Source: Tolypeutes matacus (lineage: Eukaryota > Chordata > Mammalia > Cingulata > Chlamyphoridae). From it: 64,000 nt of DNA. Numbering within the stretch: the first letter of the stretch is position 1; the number at the start of each line of letters is the position of its first letter. The notes beneath the pieces were generated by a model. That model saw nothing but the letters and a program-made list of their open reading frames with translations. It was not told where the DNA came from and ran no database searches. Where the stretch lies: positions 6,007,572 through 6,071,571 of the forward strand of contig JAKSZT010017954.1 of assembly GCA_026826555.1 (NCBI GenBank), written 5' to 3'. Of this stretch, positions 36,431 through 49,033 are shown in pieces. Made by a program: the position numbers and the translations under genes.

Positions 36431-38482
36431 CTACTGGTCTTTGGGCTGCTCAGCACTTTCCCTTGACTGATACTGATAACTGATGCTCTGGACAATGATG
36501 AATCTATTGCTCATATTTTTCAGAATCTTCTGAATTTTGAAGGGAAAACTAAAGTATGTTTAGTAAAATTCATGCTGACTATTTTATATTACATTCTGAT
36601 TGTTTGAAAATTGGTTATCTGTGTGCTGTTGTAAACCAGAGGGCTTAACTAGAAAATCCAGCATTAACCCAGTTTTTGCCAGTTAGCAGGGACTATATTG
36701 CTTTATATAGAATTAGAGAAAGTGTCCATTTGAAGAGTGAAGAAGAAAGATGGTATCTCGTCCTCAGCAAGAGGCCCATATGATGAAAGGAGAAACTGAG
36801 ACTGTGGTTAGAGAAATGGTAATGCTCAGATGCTGATCTAATCTGGTTTTGAGTTGTTTTCCAAGCCGCCAGTTTTTGTTTTGGTGTTTTCAGATACCTC
36901 TCATGTAGCCTTCCTGGGGAGATTTATTTTTTTGAGACATTGCTTGCATTGTTTACTCCTCTAGGTTAAATGTACTAGGCCATCTGTTGTTAATTTTTTA
37001 GTTGTATTAAATTCCATTCTTTAACTGGGCAGTAAGCACCAAAAGTAAACTTAGACAGAAGCAGGGGCATTTGCAAGTCATGTAGCTTTGAGCCTGAATG
37101 GTGGTTTTTATAAGTGCAGTTTTCAAATGCGCTGAGATTCTATGCTGAGTTTTGGGATCAGTAATTTAAACCTGGGGATCTTTGCCAGTTCCCTGGGAGA
37201 GCCCTCTCTGAGAACTCTGGGCAGTTGTTATTCCAAAGCAAGCTCTTGGAGTGAGACTGGCAGTGATATTGATAAATTGCTTTTAAGATACTTGGAACCA
37301 GAAGACAATGATTTTGTAATACTCTTTCAAGTTCTCAGGCTGACCTATAAAATCTGGAAGAGCTGAACTGAAAGGCCAGTATTCTCTAGGGCAGACGCTG
37401 GAAAAGCTTGTCCTCTGCTTTCTCCTCACTCAGGCAGGCATTTCTTGGAGGAAACCAGGCCTGTGGGTTTTGGGGATGAGAGCAGAGATATAAAGAGCAG
37501 CACTGCTGGCATTTTCAGTCTCTGCAGAGGTACACGGAAAGTTTCAGGGGGAACCCAGAGTGATCCCTTGACGGCCACAGCCTCTTGGATCGACTTCTGG
37601 CTGTTCTAGATGGGACCGCTTTGTGGAAAGGCACAATTTATATTCTATTTGTGTTTCAGCATTACATTGCCCCTTTCCAAATAATTTTATGGTAAATGGT
37701 GGTTTCTCTGATATGATTTCTGTTGTGAGTTGAACAAAGAGATGACAAAATGGAGATATTACTTAACCAAATTGCCTCATGTACAGACTAGCTGAGTTTG
37801 CCTGGAGTTGTCCTGGAGTTTTCAGAAAATGCCTTATAAAAGGCTGTGCCTCGGGTTGTATTTCCAATCTCTCTCAGCTTTTGTTCCTGTGGAAGGGAGG
37901 AAGTGGAGCTGTGACAGATATATTGCCAGATAGCACACAATAGCACACAAAACGTAAAAGACATGGCTTGAATTCACAGAGACAAATTTACGCTCTATTC
38001 TGCCCTCAAACCATAGATCCATCTATTTCAAAGAAACCTGCTCACAGTATTGTATTTCAGACAGGGACGGGGCTTGGAAAAGAGATGCTGACTCCCTCTG
38101 TTTAGCTTTTGTCAATAATGCTGCATATTTCCCTGAAGTCAGTTATTTCTGTGGGGATGGGAAAGCTTATTTGGCAAAGGAAAGCCTATCTCTAGATGAG
38201 AAGTGGAAGAAGGGAGATATTAGGGGAGAGTATCACCATTGCCTTAGTGAAGTGTGTGTGTGCAGTTTCTTTGGATTTTGTCACTCTCCAGCCAACATAT
38301 TATCAGGAATTGGAAGTATTACACCTATTTCACAACAAGAAAAACAAAGCTGGAGAGATTGTGATTGAGCCAAGGCCAGAGTACTTGAAGTTCATGGTTT
38401 GGTTTTGGTTCTCTCCATTGGCCAGTTTCCTGGTGATATGGAAAAATGAATACACATGTCAGTTTCTTTCATTTCCGTTTCA
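36431..38482. other. Unique non-coding DNA
   Basis: No gene recognised. TATA-like words (GATATAAAGAGC near 37490, TTATAAAAGGC near 37835) occur without other promoter support. Confidence 0.4.
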
Positions 38483-38695
38483 TGAGAGATAGCATTGCAT
38501 AGTGGCTATTAGCATGGGTTATAGAACCAGTCTACCAGGGTTTGTCCACATCCAGGTATAACCATGCCCTAGTTACGTGACCTCTGTGCCTCAGTTACAT
38601 TATGGTGCCCAGTAAGATACTGCTGAGAATTAAATTTCTTTAATACAGGTAAGTCACTTAGAACTGCATACGTTCAATAAATCTTAGCTATTGCA
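38483..38695 (+). repeat. MIR SINE, near full length
   Basis: GCATTGCATAGTGGCTATTA, then an A-to-G-diverged tRNA-like head, CTAGTTACGTGACCTCTGTG, CCTCAGTTACATTATG and CACTTAGAACTGCATACG ... CAATAAATCTTAGCT. Confidence 0.82.
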
Positions 38696-39529
38696 TTTTT
38701 GAAATGTATGTTGATTTCATGGAAAATGAGTGGAGTGTGCTATCTGGTGGATTGTTCTACAAGTATTTCAAATGTGAAAATAACTCTACTTGCATTAAAG
38801 TCTTTCTAGAACAATGTTAAAAGATTGATAGTTTCAAGGAATGAAAAAATACTTTTGGGAGTGGTTCACACTAGGAAGAAATCAAGAAAAGAGAAGACAG
38901 CATTTGTATTTCTGCAATTCCACATTGGTGAGCTTGTAATGTATGTAACTGTATATTTTATGTCTGTAATAATTTATTCTGGGTGGAGAAGTAAATGTTG
39001 GGTACATACATTATCTCCTATGGGAGATATATAAAATTTTATTTTAATTGGACGAGATACTTAAGTGTCTTCATACTTGGGTAAATTTAGATATGTATGA
39101 AAATGTTTTTCTTTATTTTTGTGACACACAAGGGCCATTGGATGAAATCAGCCATCTTTTCTTGATTAATCCAGTTTCATCATTTTTGTTTAACATTGTG
39201 TATTTATCTTTATATAGCTATTATGTTTTTTAGTGGGCTATGTTTTGGGATATCATTGATTTTTATTTTTTTTCCCTGTTCTATTGGAAAAATTAATTAC
39301 ACGGGTGTGTTTTTCTCAGAACAAAGCAGGTTCAGGTGCCCTATCTTGCACTAAAACCCTTAGTAGTTGTTGTTCAGAAGCCCTATTCGTTCGTTCATTC
39401 ATTTGTGAAGTCCTAAGTATGGTTGCACAGATAGGGATTTTCAGAGTTTACTTTTGAACATTTTGTTTAGTAGTTATAATCCAGGTGGCCAATAAACTGA
39501 TTCAGTTTGAGTTCAGTTAAAGTCTGTTA
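38696..39529. other. Unique non-coding DNA
   Basis: No gene or repeat recognised. Confidence 0.45.
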
Positions 39530-39542
39530 TTAATTCACTTTA

Positions 39543-39909
39543 TATTTATTTTTTTAAAATATTTATTTATTTATACCCTCCCCCCCCGCGTCATCGTTGT
39601 TTAGTGTTCACTGTTCACTCTCTGTGTGTTCTTCTGTGTCTGCTTATCTTCTCTTTAGATGGCACTGGGAACCAATCCTGGGACCTTCTGGAGTGGGAGA
39701 GAAGTGCTCAATCTTTTGCATCACCTTAGCTCCCCGGTCTGCTGTGTCTCTTATTGTCTCTTCTCTGTGTCTCTTTTCGTTGCATCATCTTGCTGGGCCA
39801 GCTCTCCGCTCTGGCCAGCTTGCCTTTTACCAGGAGGCCCCGGGAATCGAACCCTGGACCTCCTACATGGTAGACAGGAGCCCAATCACTTGAGCCCCAT
39901 TCGTTTCCC
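39543..39909 (-). mobile_element. Dimeric DAS-type SINE, 367 bp
   Basis: On the minus strand a first tRNA-like head ends in GGTTCGATTCCCGGGGCC, a short linker follows (one CCAGAGCGG-type unit, no 17-bp array), and then a second tRNA-like unit with GGTTCCCAGTGCC. The tail is AGACACAG-type ending in ATAAATAAATATTTT. The TSD TTAATTCACTTTA is at 39530-39542 and 39910-39922 (13 bp). Confidence 0.92.
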
Positions 39910-40129
39910 TTAATTCACTTTAAACAACTGCTTAAGATTATTCCCAGGCCTGCCCCATCCACACTGAAAAAGGGTGGTTCCATGGAGGACAGGACAGCTG
40001 TAAAGGTTATGATGGCCTGTTTCAAGCATCATCAGTCCCTTGAAATGAACCTCATCAGTGCTGGTTTATCCTTGTTACGGTCCTACTGCTAGACTGGGTC
40101 TTTAGGGTATCACTGAATTGTGCAGACGC

Positions 40130-40250
40130 TTGGGAGACTTAGGCTGCAGTTGTAGTGAGTGATCTTAGGCAAGTCATTTCAACTGTGTGTTCCCTAGAAT
40201 TGTCATCTGTACAACGAGGGCATTATAAGTCTCCCTTATCCTAATCTGTT
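40130..40250 (+). repeat. MIR SINE fragment
   Basis: GTAGTGAGTGATCTTAGGCA, AGTCATTTCAACTGTGTG and GAATTGTCATCTGTACAACG follow the MIR core order. Confidence 0.6.
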
Positions 40251-40419
40251 CCAAAATCCCGCCACCCATTGTAGAACCATCTAAAAAGGTGCTGTGTGTA
40301 GCTTTTTGTAATTATTTGATAGATCAGATTTCTCTTAGCACAATTTGGGTTCTGTTCTTTGTTAAACATCTCCTGTTTTTCTTACCCTTTAACTGCCACA
40401 GATAGTAAGTGCTGAGGAG

Positions 40420-40670
40420 GGAGACCTTAGTGCGACAGAGAGTCAAAATGCCTGGCTTCAAATCCTTGCTCCTCCGTATACTAGGTTTGTGACCTTGGAC
40501 AATTTACTGAGCCAGTGTGCCTTAGTTTCCCCATCTGTAAAATAGAGATAATAGTAACTACCTCCTGTTTTGTGAGGTTTAGATGAATTTAATGCATGTA
40601 AAGTGCTTTGCATGGTGCCTAGAACATAGTAAAATACCAATAAGTGCAAATTATAATTATCATATACTAT
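40420..40670 (+). repeat. MIR SINE, full length
   Basis: GGCTTCAAATCCTTGCTCC, GTGACCTTGGACAATTTACT, CCTTAGTTTCCCCATCTG, TAAAATAGAGATAATAGTAA, GCATGTAAAGTGCTTTGC and GCCTAGAACATAGTAAA appear in consensus order. Confidence 0.88.
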
Positions 40671-40865
40671 CTTAGTTATGAGTGTGGTAAATTAGTGAGG
40701 TCAGCTCCATTAATACTCTACATTTGGGTAACTTTAGACTTTTTCCCAAGGACATTGTTTCCTTACAATGTTTCTTTATAGGTGGGGGATACACCTATTG
40801 TACAGCTGGAAAAACTGAACAGCAGAGAGTATGCTTTATGTGGTTGGGATTAAAACTTCATTCTT

Positions 40866-41150
40866 TTTTTTTTTTTTTTTTTATTTTTTTAAAGATTTAT
40901 TTTATTTATTTATTTCTCTCCACCCCCTCATTGTTTGCACTTGCTGTGTTTGTTCATCTTCTTTGTTTCTTTAGGAAGCACCAGGAACTGAACTCCAGAC
41001 CTCCGATGTGGGAGGGAGGTGCCTAATCACTTGAGCCACCTCCGTTCTCTGCTTTGCTGTGCTCTCATTATGTTTTCTCTTCTTGTGTCTCTTGTTGCAT
41101 CATCTTGTGTCAGCTTGCCATGCTTGCCTGTTATACCAGCTTACTGTCCT
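40866..41150 (-). mobile_element. DAS-type SINE segment (second dimer unit and tail) at the 3' end of the retrocopy
   Basis: On the minus strand it begins within the dimer linker (GACACAAGATGATGCAACAAG), continues through a tRNA-like unit (GGAGGTGGCTCAAGTGATTA ... AGTTCAGTTCCTGGTGC) and the tail AAATAAATAAATAAAATAAA, then A-rich. The first tRNA-like head is absent. The AATAAA motifs of its tail (near 40893-40918) probably served as the polyadenylation signal of the source RNA. Confidence 0.82.
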
Positions 41151-41157
41151 TTATATT

Positions 41158-41256
41158 TTCCTTTTTTTAAATTTTTACTGGGAAGTCCTGGGGATTGAAT
41201 CCAGGTCCCTCCATATGGGAGATGGATGCCAAACCATTTGAGCCACTCCATCCCCT
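41158..41256 (-). mobile_element. DAS-type SINE, short form, inside the retrocopy
   Basis: Minus strand: GGGGATGGAGTGGCTCAAAT head, box B GGATTCAATCCCC, CCAGTAAAAATTT and A-rich tail. An imperfect TSD (CCTTTATAT near 41151, CCTTCTATAT near 41252) is possible. Decayed box positions suggest age. Confidence 0.75.
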
Positions 41257-41486
41257 TCTATATCTCTTAAGGTTGACCAAAGATACCTAGAGTTACAGTC
41301 TTTTCCCATACAAGATTGTCATATAATAAATCAGGCTTAGTTTATCACCAGCATTCTAAAAACCAGACCTATGGAGAAAAACTAGATCTGGGGACACATG
41401 CATGGTTTCTGATATAGTGACTGTTTAGCCTACCCTGATTACATCACAAAATCAGGTCAACGAGAATATTCGCATCGCTGTCTTCT

Positions 41487-41567
41487 TTAGGAGGCACCAG
41501 GAACCGAACCACAGACCTTCCATGTAGTAGGTGGGAGTTCAATTGCTTGAGCCACATTCACTTCCCT
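41487..41567 (-). mobile_element. DAS-type SINE, short, tail nearly lost, inside the retrocopy
   Basis: Minus strand GGGAAGTGAATGTGGCTCAA, then AATTGAACTCCCACCTAC, GGTTCGGTTCCTGGTGCC and CCTAAAG. No TSD was found, so it may predate retrocopying and have been part of the source transcript. Confidence 0.75.
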
Positions 41568-41569
41568 GA

Positions 41570-42671
<1,102 letters not shown>

Positions 42672-42686
42672 TAAAACTTCATTCTT

Positions 42687-44190
42687 AATAAAACAAATGA
42701 ACAAAAAGCTTCACTCTCAAGATTGGTGAACAGTGCTTCCTTGTCTGGCGTGCTGTCCCAAACTTGACCAGAGCACTGCATGAGAATTTTTTTTTTGAGA
42801 ATGGGTTTTAAGTTAGAAACTGATAAGAACTCTCCTTGTTCTATTTGCCCTTTTATAATACTAGCCTCTTTTGTACTAGTACTCTCAGTACTTAGTATTA
42901 GCTTCTTCAGAACTAGTACCACAGCCACTTTAGGAATTGATATGCATATTTGAAACTTAGCCAGTATTTTCAGAGATTGGTAGATCTTACATATGTCTGT
43001 CTTCTCCAAGGTAGTGACAGTGCTACTGTTACTCAGCTGTTGAAAGTTCTGTTCATAAATACTAGGTAGAGAGGAGAAGAATTGTCCAGAAAAGAAACAA
43101 ACAAAAAGCCTCTGTTTGAAGGGTCCTCAAGTTGTGCTCAGCAGATGATGGCGAACATGTTAGAATCTCAGGAGGTCTGCTTCCCCAACTATAAAATGAG
43201 GGCCCTGGACCAGGGTATCATTAAGGGCCCTCCAAGTTGTAAACATCATCTTGAGACTGGAACTAACCTTGTAGAGTCTCATGGCATGTGATGAAGACAT
43301 GCTTTGAGGAGTATTTTCACAGCTCTGTGTTCTTTGGGGAGGAGGTATGGGGAGGTGATTGGGTGGGCATTAGGGGAGCAACTGGAGAAAAGAGAGACCA
43401 GTGAGGAGGCTATGTAATGAGCCACCTGTGAGGTGAGTTATCCCTTCCAGAGTGCTTTAGGGGCACTGGTAAAGGGTAAGACTTTCTCTGGACTAGCCCA
43501 TCAGGCCAAAGGAACCTTTGTTCATGAGTCTGCTGTGGCTTTCAGTCGGGTCAAGGCTTGCTGCCCTGATCCATAGCTGCGATGGATGGATTGATGGATT
43601 GTTGCCCCCTTCTGTTTTTTGCTGTCTTCACATTCTGTTGCCGTTTATGTTTTTTGATGAATGATTAATTAGAAAAATAATCATTTGTAAATTGTGAGTG
43701 AACCAGACATTTGGCCCTGCCTGTAGGGAAATGGCGCCTCTGAGCCGGGTGTAGCTTCAGCCAGTACATCAGAGCAGCAGTATTCCCAGACCAGTGATGA
43801 ATTTACATGAAGTTCCTTTTCAGCATGTTAATGACTATTACAGTCGATTAACTAGCAAAAAATAATAGCAAATGGGCAGAGTAAATATTTAATGCTTTTA
43901 TATCATTTTTAGCTTACTGTAAAACATGCATTTTGATTTGGGAGGGAAATGAGAAAGTCAAGGACATGAGAAGCAATGTTAGATTCTTTAAATTCTTTGT
44001 TTCCTTTTTTTTCTTTGTACTTAATTAAATGAAAAGGATAACATGAATTGTTGCTGGGGTAGATTTTACCAAGGGAATGGTTTTTCTATAAGTTTTAGGT
44101 CACAAGATGCTTCTTTTCTGGCAGTTTGAATCTATATGTTCAGTTAACACCATTGATTAAATGTCTTTTGTGTACAGAAGCCCATACTAT
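42687..44190. other. Unique non-coding DNA
   Basis: No gene or confident repeat. Confidence 0.45.
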
Positions 44191-44194
44191 CTCT

Positions 44195-44510
44195 AAAATA
44201 CAGCTTCCATCGTGTTATTCTCCTGCTTAAAAATTTCAGTGATTCCCCACTGCTTCTAGGATGAAAGGTGGACTCCACAGTTTGACTTTTAAGGGCCTCT
44301 ATACTGTGATCCCAGCTCATCTTTCTAGCCTTTCTCTGGCTCAAGCCAGAGTGGTTCACTCTTGTTTCTGTAACATGCCAGGGGCTTTCTCAAATCATTC
44401 TGGGGCATGGAATGACCTTTTCTCTTTCTCTGTTTTTCTAAAGCTTATCCTTACTCCGAGGCCCATTTCTAGAAGTTTCTGTGACTACCCTGATTGGATA
44501 GGAACTGCTC
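44195..44510 (+). repeat. L2 LINE fragment
   Basis: Typical L2 phrase order: ATTTCAGTGATTCCCCACTG, CTTCTAGGATGAAAGG, AAGGGCCTCTATACTGTGAT, CCCAGCTCATCTTTCTAGCC, then CTCAAATCATTCTGGGGC and GGAATGACCTTTT. Confidence 0.75.
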
Positions 44511-44722
44511 ATTTTGGAATATAGAGAAAATTGAAAGTGGGTCACAATTCTCCATTGCCTGAAGTCTGCCACTTCTCTATCTTAGGGAATTCAGCATGAG
44601 TCATCTAATTTTAGACAGATGAAGTAAGCTATATGTCCAGGTGGACAAGTTGTTGACTTATAGAAATTTCTGAGCATGAGAATTGACTGTAGTAGGGAAA
44701 CAGGTCTCAAGAATTGTGCCAT

Positions 44723-44951
44723 GGAAAGTGGATATGGCTCAAGTGGTTGGACTCCTGTTTACCATATGGTGAAGGCAAGCTGGACCGCGTGGTGCAGTAA
44801 GCTGATGGCCCGCATGACGCGGTGATGCAACAAAGGGAGACAAGCAGACACAGAAAAACATTTTTGCCCAGCAAATGGACACAGCGAGCACAAGCAGCAA
44901 GGGGGAGATAAGTAAATAAATAAAATAAATCTTTAAAAAAAAAAAAAAAAA
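44723..44951 (+). mobile_element. DAS-type SINE lacking its box B
   Basis: Head GGAAAGTGGATATGGCTCAA and TTTACCATATGG are followed at once by TGAAGGCAAGCTGG, so the 35-40-bp segment with box B present in other copies is missing. The body, (ATAA)n, ATCTTT and A tail are kept. Short TSD GTGCCAT at 44716-44722 and 44952-44958. The deletion may have preceded or followed insertion. Confidence 0.85.
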
Positions 44952-44958
44952 GTGCCAT

Positions 44959-45752
44959 ATTTTCTGAGATCAGAGGATTTTCAGACAGAAGTTTTTAGCA
45001 GGAGGTTGAGCTCCCAACTGATAGCATTTGTAAAAACGATGCTTTGGTCTGAGGCTGCACTGGTAAACATAAAGTGTCTAGAAAAAGGGTTCAGTCCGTT
45101 TTACTCTATTTAAGATTGTCTTGGAGTGTTGAGTTTACACCTAGATAAAATGATAAGAATTGGAAAATGATCAGAATGGTAAGGTGAGCCTGAAAATATG
45201 CTGTGAAGTCTGGGTGGATAGAAGAGAACCAGGAGACTGCACTATGTTTTCAGATATTCAAGAGGCTGCCTTCAGAAAGAGAGAGATTGGACTTCATTAA
45301 CTATCGAGTGAGAACACACAGCTCAGTGTAGGTTATAGGAAGACAGATTTCAGACCAATGTAAGAAACCATTTTCTCAAAGAGTTGTGAGAAAATGAAAT
45401 GTATGTTTCCCAAGGAGATAGTATGTTTCCCAAGTGTGAAGGGATAAGAACAACAGAAGGCTATAATCTAATCTTGAAAATAAATGACCTTGTAGTGAAG
45501 GGTGCACAGATACTAGAATGGAAGATCTTTAGAACAGGTAATTTTCTCCTCTAGGGTAAAACCTTTATCACAGGATTTTGGAGAAGGATTCAGTAGTAGA
45601 AAGTAAAACACCACTGTGTCTAAAAATAGGAATGGGCCAAGAAATAATAGGTACAGATTTCTGGGGTGATATTGAAATGATGTTGAAAATGGTATGAAAT
45701 CTATAACCAGGGATTTTTAACACTGAGTTCAAGATTTTCAAGAGCCGTGTTT
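44959..45752. other. Unique non-coding DNA
   Basis: Nothing recognised apart from a 14-bp phrase GTATGTTTCCCAAG duplicated at about 45400 and 45421. Confidence 0.4.
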
Positions 45753-45765
45753 AAGAATGAGGAGA

Positions 45766-45796
<31 letters not shown>

Positions 45797-45807
45797 CAAA
45801 CAAACAA
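45766..45807 (+). mobile_element. Tail-only retrotransposon insertion, 42 bp A/C-rich, 13-bp TSD
   Basis: AAGAATGAGGAGA is found at 45753-45765 and 45808-45820. Only (A)n(CAAAA)n-type sequence lies between. This is the structure of a reverse-transcription event that stopped within the tail. Simple slippage cannot create the flanking 13-bp duplication. Confidence 0.75.
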
Positions 45808-46125
45808 AAGAATGAGGAGATACTTATAGAATTTTCAGAGAAGTCATTAGTAGTTTGAAAAAACAGGTTCATTATTACCCTGTATATATTTAGGAAACTT
45901 TGAAAAATTTTATTGTTTTCAAAATATTAAACAGAAAAATAAGACTACAGAATTATCTTGGCAGGTAATTGGGTTTCATAAAGACTTTAAAAATTAAGAA
46001 GCTTGATTCAGGATGCACATTTTAATGCATGTACACATCTTTCTGTGGCAAATACCATACATAGCTTTTGTCAGATTCTCAGAAGTGTGTCTGATCCAGA
46101 AAAAATTAAGAATCAATAATTTGGA

Positions 46126-47027
46126 GTAGTACTTCTCAAATTTTTAGACTTAATCCACTTAGGTGTGGCAAAAGCACCCTATCACACTCATACTGTCCAA
46201 CATCAAAATAAGCAATTATTAGTATGAGCTTATTATACACATGACTCTCTTTTATAAAGCAGTGCCCCATAAACTTTAAAATAAAGTATCATTTTGTTAC
46301 ACATTCATTAGTAGTATATGACAAATTATTTAGAGAGCATAAATCACAGGCAAAGGTTTACTGTATGAGCAGTGTTTTTGGGTGTGTTGTTATAGACATC
46401 TTCTTTAGCAGTAGGAGTTTGAATTATTCTTATTTAAACCATACATTTAGGTCTTAAAGTCTCATTATTGAGAAGTTATAGGACAAAAATATAACTGTGT
46501 CAATATGTGTCCTTACACATTGTAAGGTTAACCAGATAACCCTCAACAAGTTAAATTTCTAATGATAAAAATTCAAGTAACAGTAACTTATAATTAAAAA
46601 GCGAGAATAATAGCATTGAAGACTTACTTACTGAAGACCATCCTGATGTTACAGTTATAATAAATCATCCTCTGGGAAAATTGTGAGAATTCTATCTATT
46701 GGTGTGTGTGCATGCCCAGTAGGTGCTTTGCAGGATTGTGTAGTGGCCTGAGTTCTTGGTAGACCAATTTAAAGTTCTTCATACACTCTGCTCACTTGCT
46801 GATGTTAACTTATCAAAACAGATTTTAGGAATCCTTTAGAATTAAGGCTCTTAGTATGTAGCTTTTGGTCATGTTAAAGTAAATGAGTATCTGTGGAATT
46901 GCATGTTTGCCACTGAGAATTAAAGAAAGGACTTCGATTTATGGGTCAGTTAGAGATATCAACAGGAATACTCCTGTGGTTATCAGTAGTATTCCTGTAT
47001 CCAGGACCCTACTTTAAGAAACACTAG
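46126..47027. repeat. Candidate hAT-type element with imperfect inverted ends
   Basis: AGTAGTACTTCTCAAA at the left and CTTTAAGAAACACTAGT at the right are inverted-repeat-like (about 10 of 13 matched over the core) and resemble the CAGTGNTTCTCAAA ends of Charlie/MER elements. The 0.9-kb interior is unfamiliar. No clear 8-bp TSD. Confidence 0.3.
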
Positions 47028-47057
47028 TCTAGAGGATCAGTTTATGGTGCATGATAC

Positions 47058-47726
47058 TATATTGGTCAGCCAAAGAGCTGCTGATGCAAAGTAGCAGAAT
47101 TCTGTTTATTTTTATAAAGGGTATTTATTTGGGGTAAAAGCTTAAAGTTACAAGGCCCTAAAGAGTCCAACTCAACGTACCATAAGAGGTACTTTCTCAC
47201 ATCAGTCAGTTGCCACATGTTGAAGTAAGATGGCGGGCCTGGTCTCTCCTTCTGTCTTCCTCTTAAGGCTCCATGGGCCCAGCTTCTTTTGATCTCAGCT
47301 GTAGGCTGATATAGGGTTTGCTTCTTTCCGAGGTTTCTTAGCTCAGCTGCTCTGTTCTCTTCAGCTGCAAACTATCAGGCAAATGGCTCATTTCTCTTCC
47401 CAGGGCACAGGATCAAAGTTCTCTCCTTTGCCATGTCTATGGAGCTCTCTTTCTTCCTGTGCTGTCTTCTGTGTGTCTTCTTGAGTGAGTATCCGTTTAT
47501 ATAGCCCACCAAAGGGGCGAGGACTTAAACTGAGTCGTACCCTTCTGACATATGACGCCACACTCTACTGACGTGATCGAATCAAAGCCCTAATCTTAAC
47601 ATAATTTAATCAGAGACATCTCAACTGAACCTAATACAATCAAAGGGGCTCATGCCCAGAGGACCAGATCAGTTTACAGACATAATCTCTCTTTTTGGAA
47701 TTCATGTATAATCTCAAACTGCCACA
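47058..47726 (-). repeat. Solo LTR, ERVL/MaLR-like family X, copy 2, 669 bp
   Basis: The plus strand begins TATATTGGTCAGCCAAAGAG and ends CTCAAACTGCCACA; minus-strand orientation. Perfect 5-bp TSD GATAC at 47053-47057 and 47727-47731, the duplication size typical of class III (ERVL/MaLR) integration. The (minus-strand) body contains AAATAAATACCC-type poly(A) signal sequence near its 3' end and an AAGATGGC-complement phrase also present in the other copies. Confidence 0.85.
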
Positions 47727-47731
47727 GATAC

Positions 47732-48827
47732 TGTACATTTTGAATAAGGATTAATATCCAGGAAACTATCCTGATAATTGCTTTTTTCCCCCTTTAAGAT
47801 TAGCCTAAATGCTTTTGATAACTATGTATCCTTTCTTTTCAAATACCCTTTTATTTATTCCCTTAAACCTAGCCCTGAAATAAGATCAACAGCTATGTGT
47901 GAATAATTTTTTCCCTTTCTTTTGCCATGCTCCTCCTATCAAATTGAAATACCCTGGCACTTTCTTCCCTTTTTGAAAACACAAAAGGCCATATAATGGA
48001 CTATTTATATGTCAAATTAAACGTTTTGCTCTGAGGCTGTTTTTGAGTTATGTGAGCTGTAAAAATATGTATTAAGCTGCCAAGCCTTTTAAAAAATGCA
48101 TATTATTTAGCTGATAGCCTGTAACAGTCTGATGGACCCATAATGGTGTTTTGAGTAAATATGCATTTGAACAATTTATGGAACTTATGTTTACATGTGT
48201 ATTAAACAGCTTGGGTAGGGAGTGACCAAAAGTTATTACCAGATGACAGCTGCTGTCTGGTGACCAATTTGAAGTGAATTGGTGGATTCCCTTTAGTGTG
48301 TAGTAAACAGGTTTCTCTGTCGGGGGAACAGATTGTGTAATCATCAGTGTGTGAAGCCCCAGCCCTGGAGGCCTGTATGTTGGTTGAATGAGGAGGTGGA
48401 GTAAAGTCTTAACTCTGTAGTGAACTGCATCTTAGATCTATTTATGATCTATTGTATTTCCTTTTGAACCTGGCAATTTATACTTATGTTCACAGAATAT
48501 AGACTGTATATAACAAAATATTCTATTCTTGGGGGGAGAGGGGCCATTTTTATTTCTTTGGCATCTACTGTCTAGTGCTGTGTTCTTGAAATTTTTACAG
48601 TCATGTGCCCTTGTCAATAATAGGAATTTTTATGTTTGTTTACTTCTAAATTATATACATACATATACATATATATATAACTTACAGAAAAAATGTAAGT
48701 TAAAAGGGTTGAGAGAAAAAACAAATATATAGATGTTCTGATTTTCTTTTTGTACCTGAATGAATCATTTTGAGCATATACACAGCTCAAATGTGATATT
48801 GCATTGGATATCACAGCCAGTGTCTTT
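47732..48827. other. Unique non-coding DNA
   Basis: No gene recognised. A (TA/CA) microsatellite lies at about 48655-48682. Confidence 0.45.
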
Positions 48828-48990
48828 GATATCTTAGTGTAGTGGAAAGGGCACCATGGATTGTTTATACATTTATTTGTAAAGTTGGGCAAATCATTTA
48901 ATGACCTTGAGTCCCAGTTTCCTCATTTATAAAATATGGATGACAGTACCTGCCTTGTGGGGTTTGCATAAAGATTACTGGTAGTGAATG
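48828..48990 (+). repeat. MIR SINE
   Basis: GTGTAGTGGAAAGGGCACC, GGGCAAATCATTTAATGACC, AGTTTCCTCATTTATAAAAT and GTACCTGCCTTGTGGGGTTT follow MIR order. Confidence 0.82.
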
Positions 48991-49033
48991 TCAGACATCC
49001 ACTTCTGTGCCTGCCCCAAAGTTACCTCCTTAG

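Noticed and set aside
37489..37845. Promoters at TATA-like words GATATAAAGAGC and TTATAAAAGGC
   Set aside because: No downstream exon, CpG island or conserved context. Such words are common by chance.
40866..41150. TSD at 40851 explained by the SINE alone
   Set aside because: A second copy of the 15-bp repeat would then sit near 41150. It lies instead at 42672, at the end of the KRAB leader.
48655..48682. (TA/CA) tract as a regulatory or structural element
   Set aside because: Ordinary microsatellite; no supporting context.
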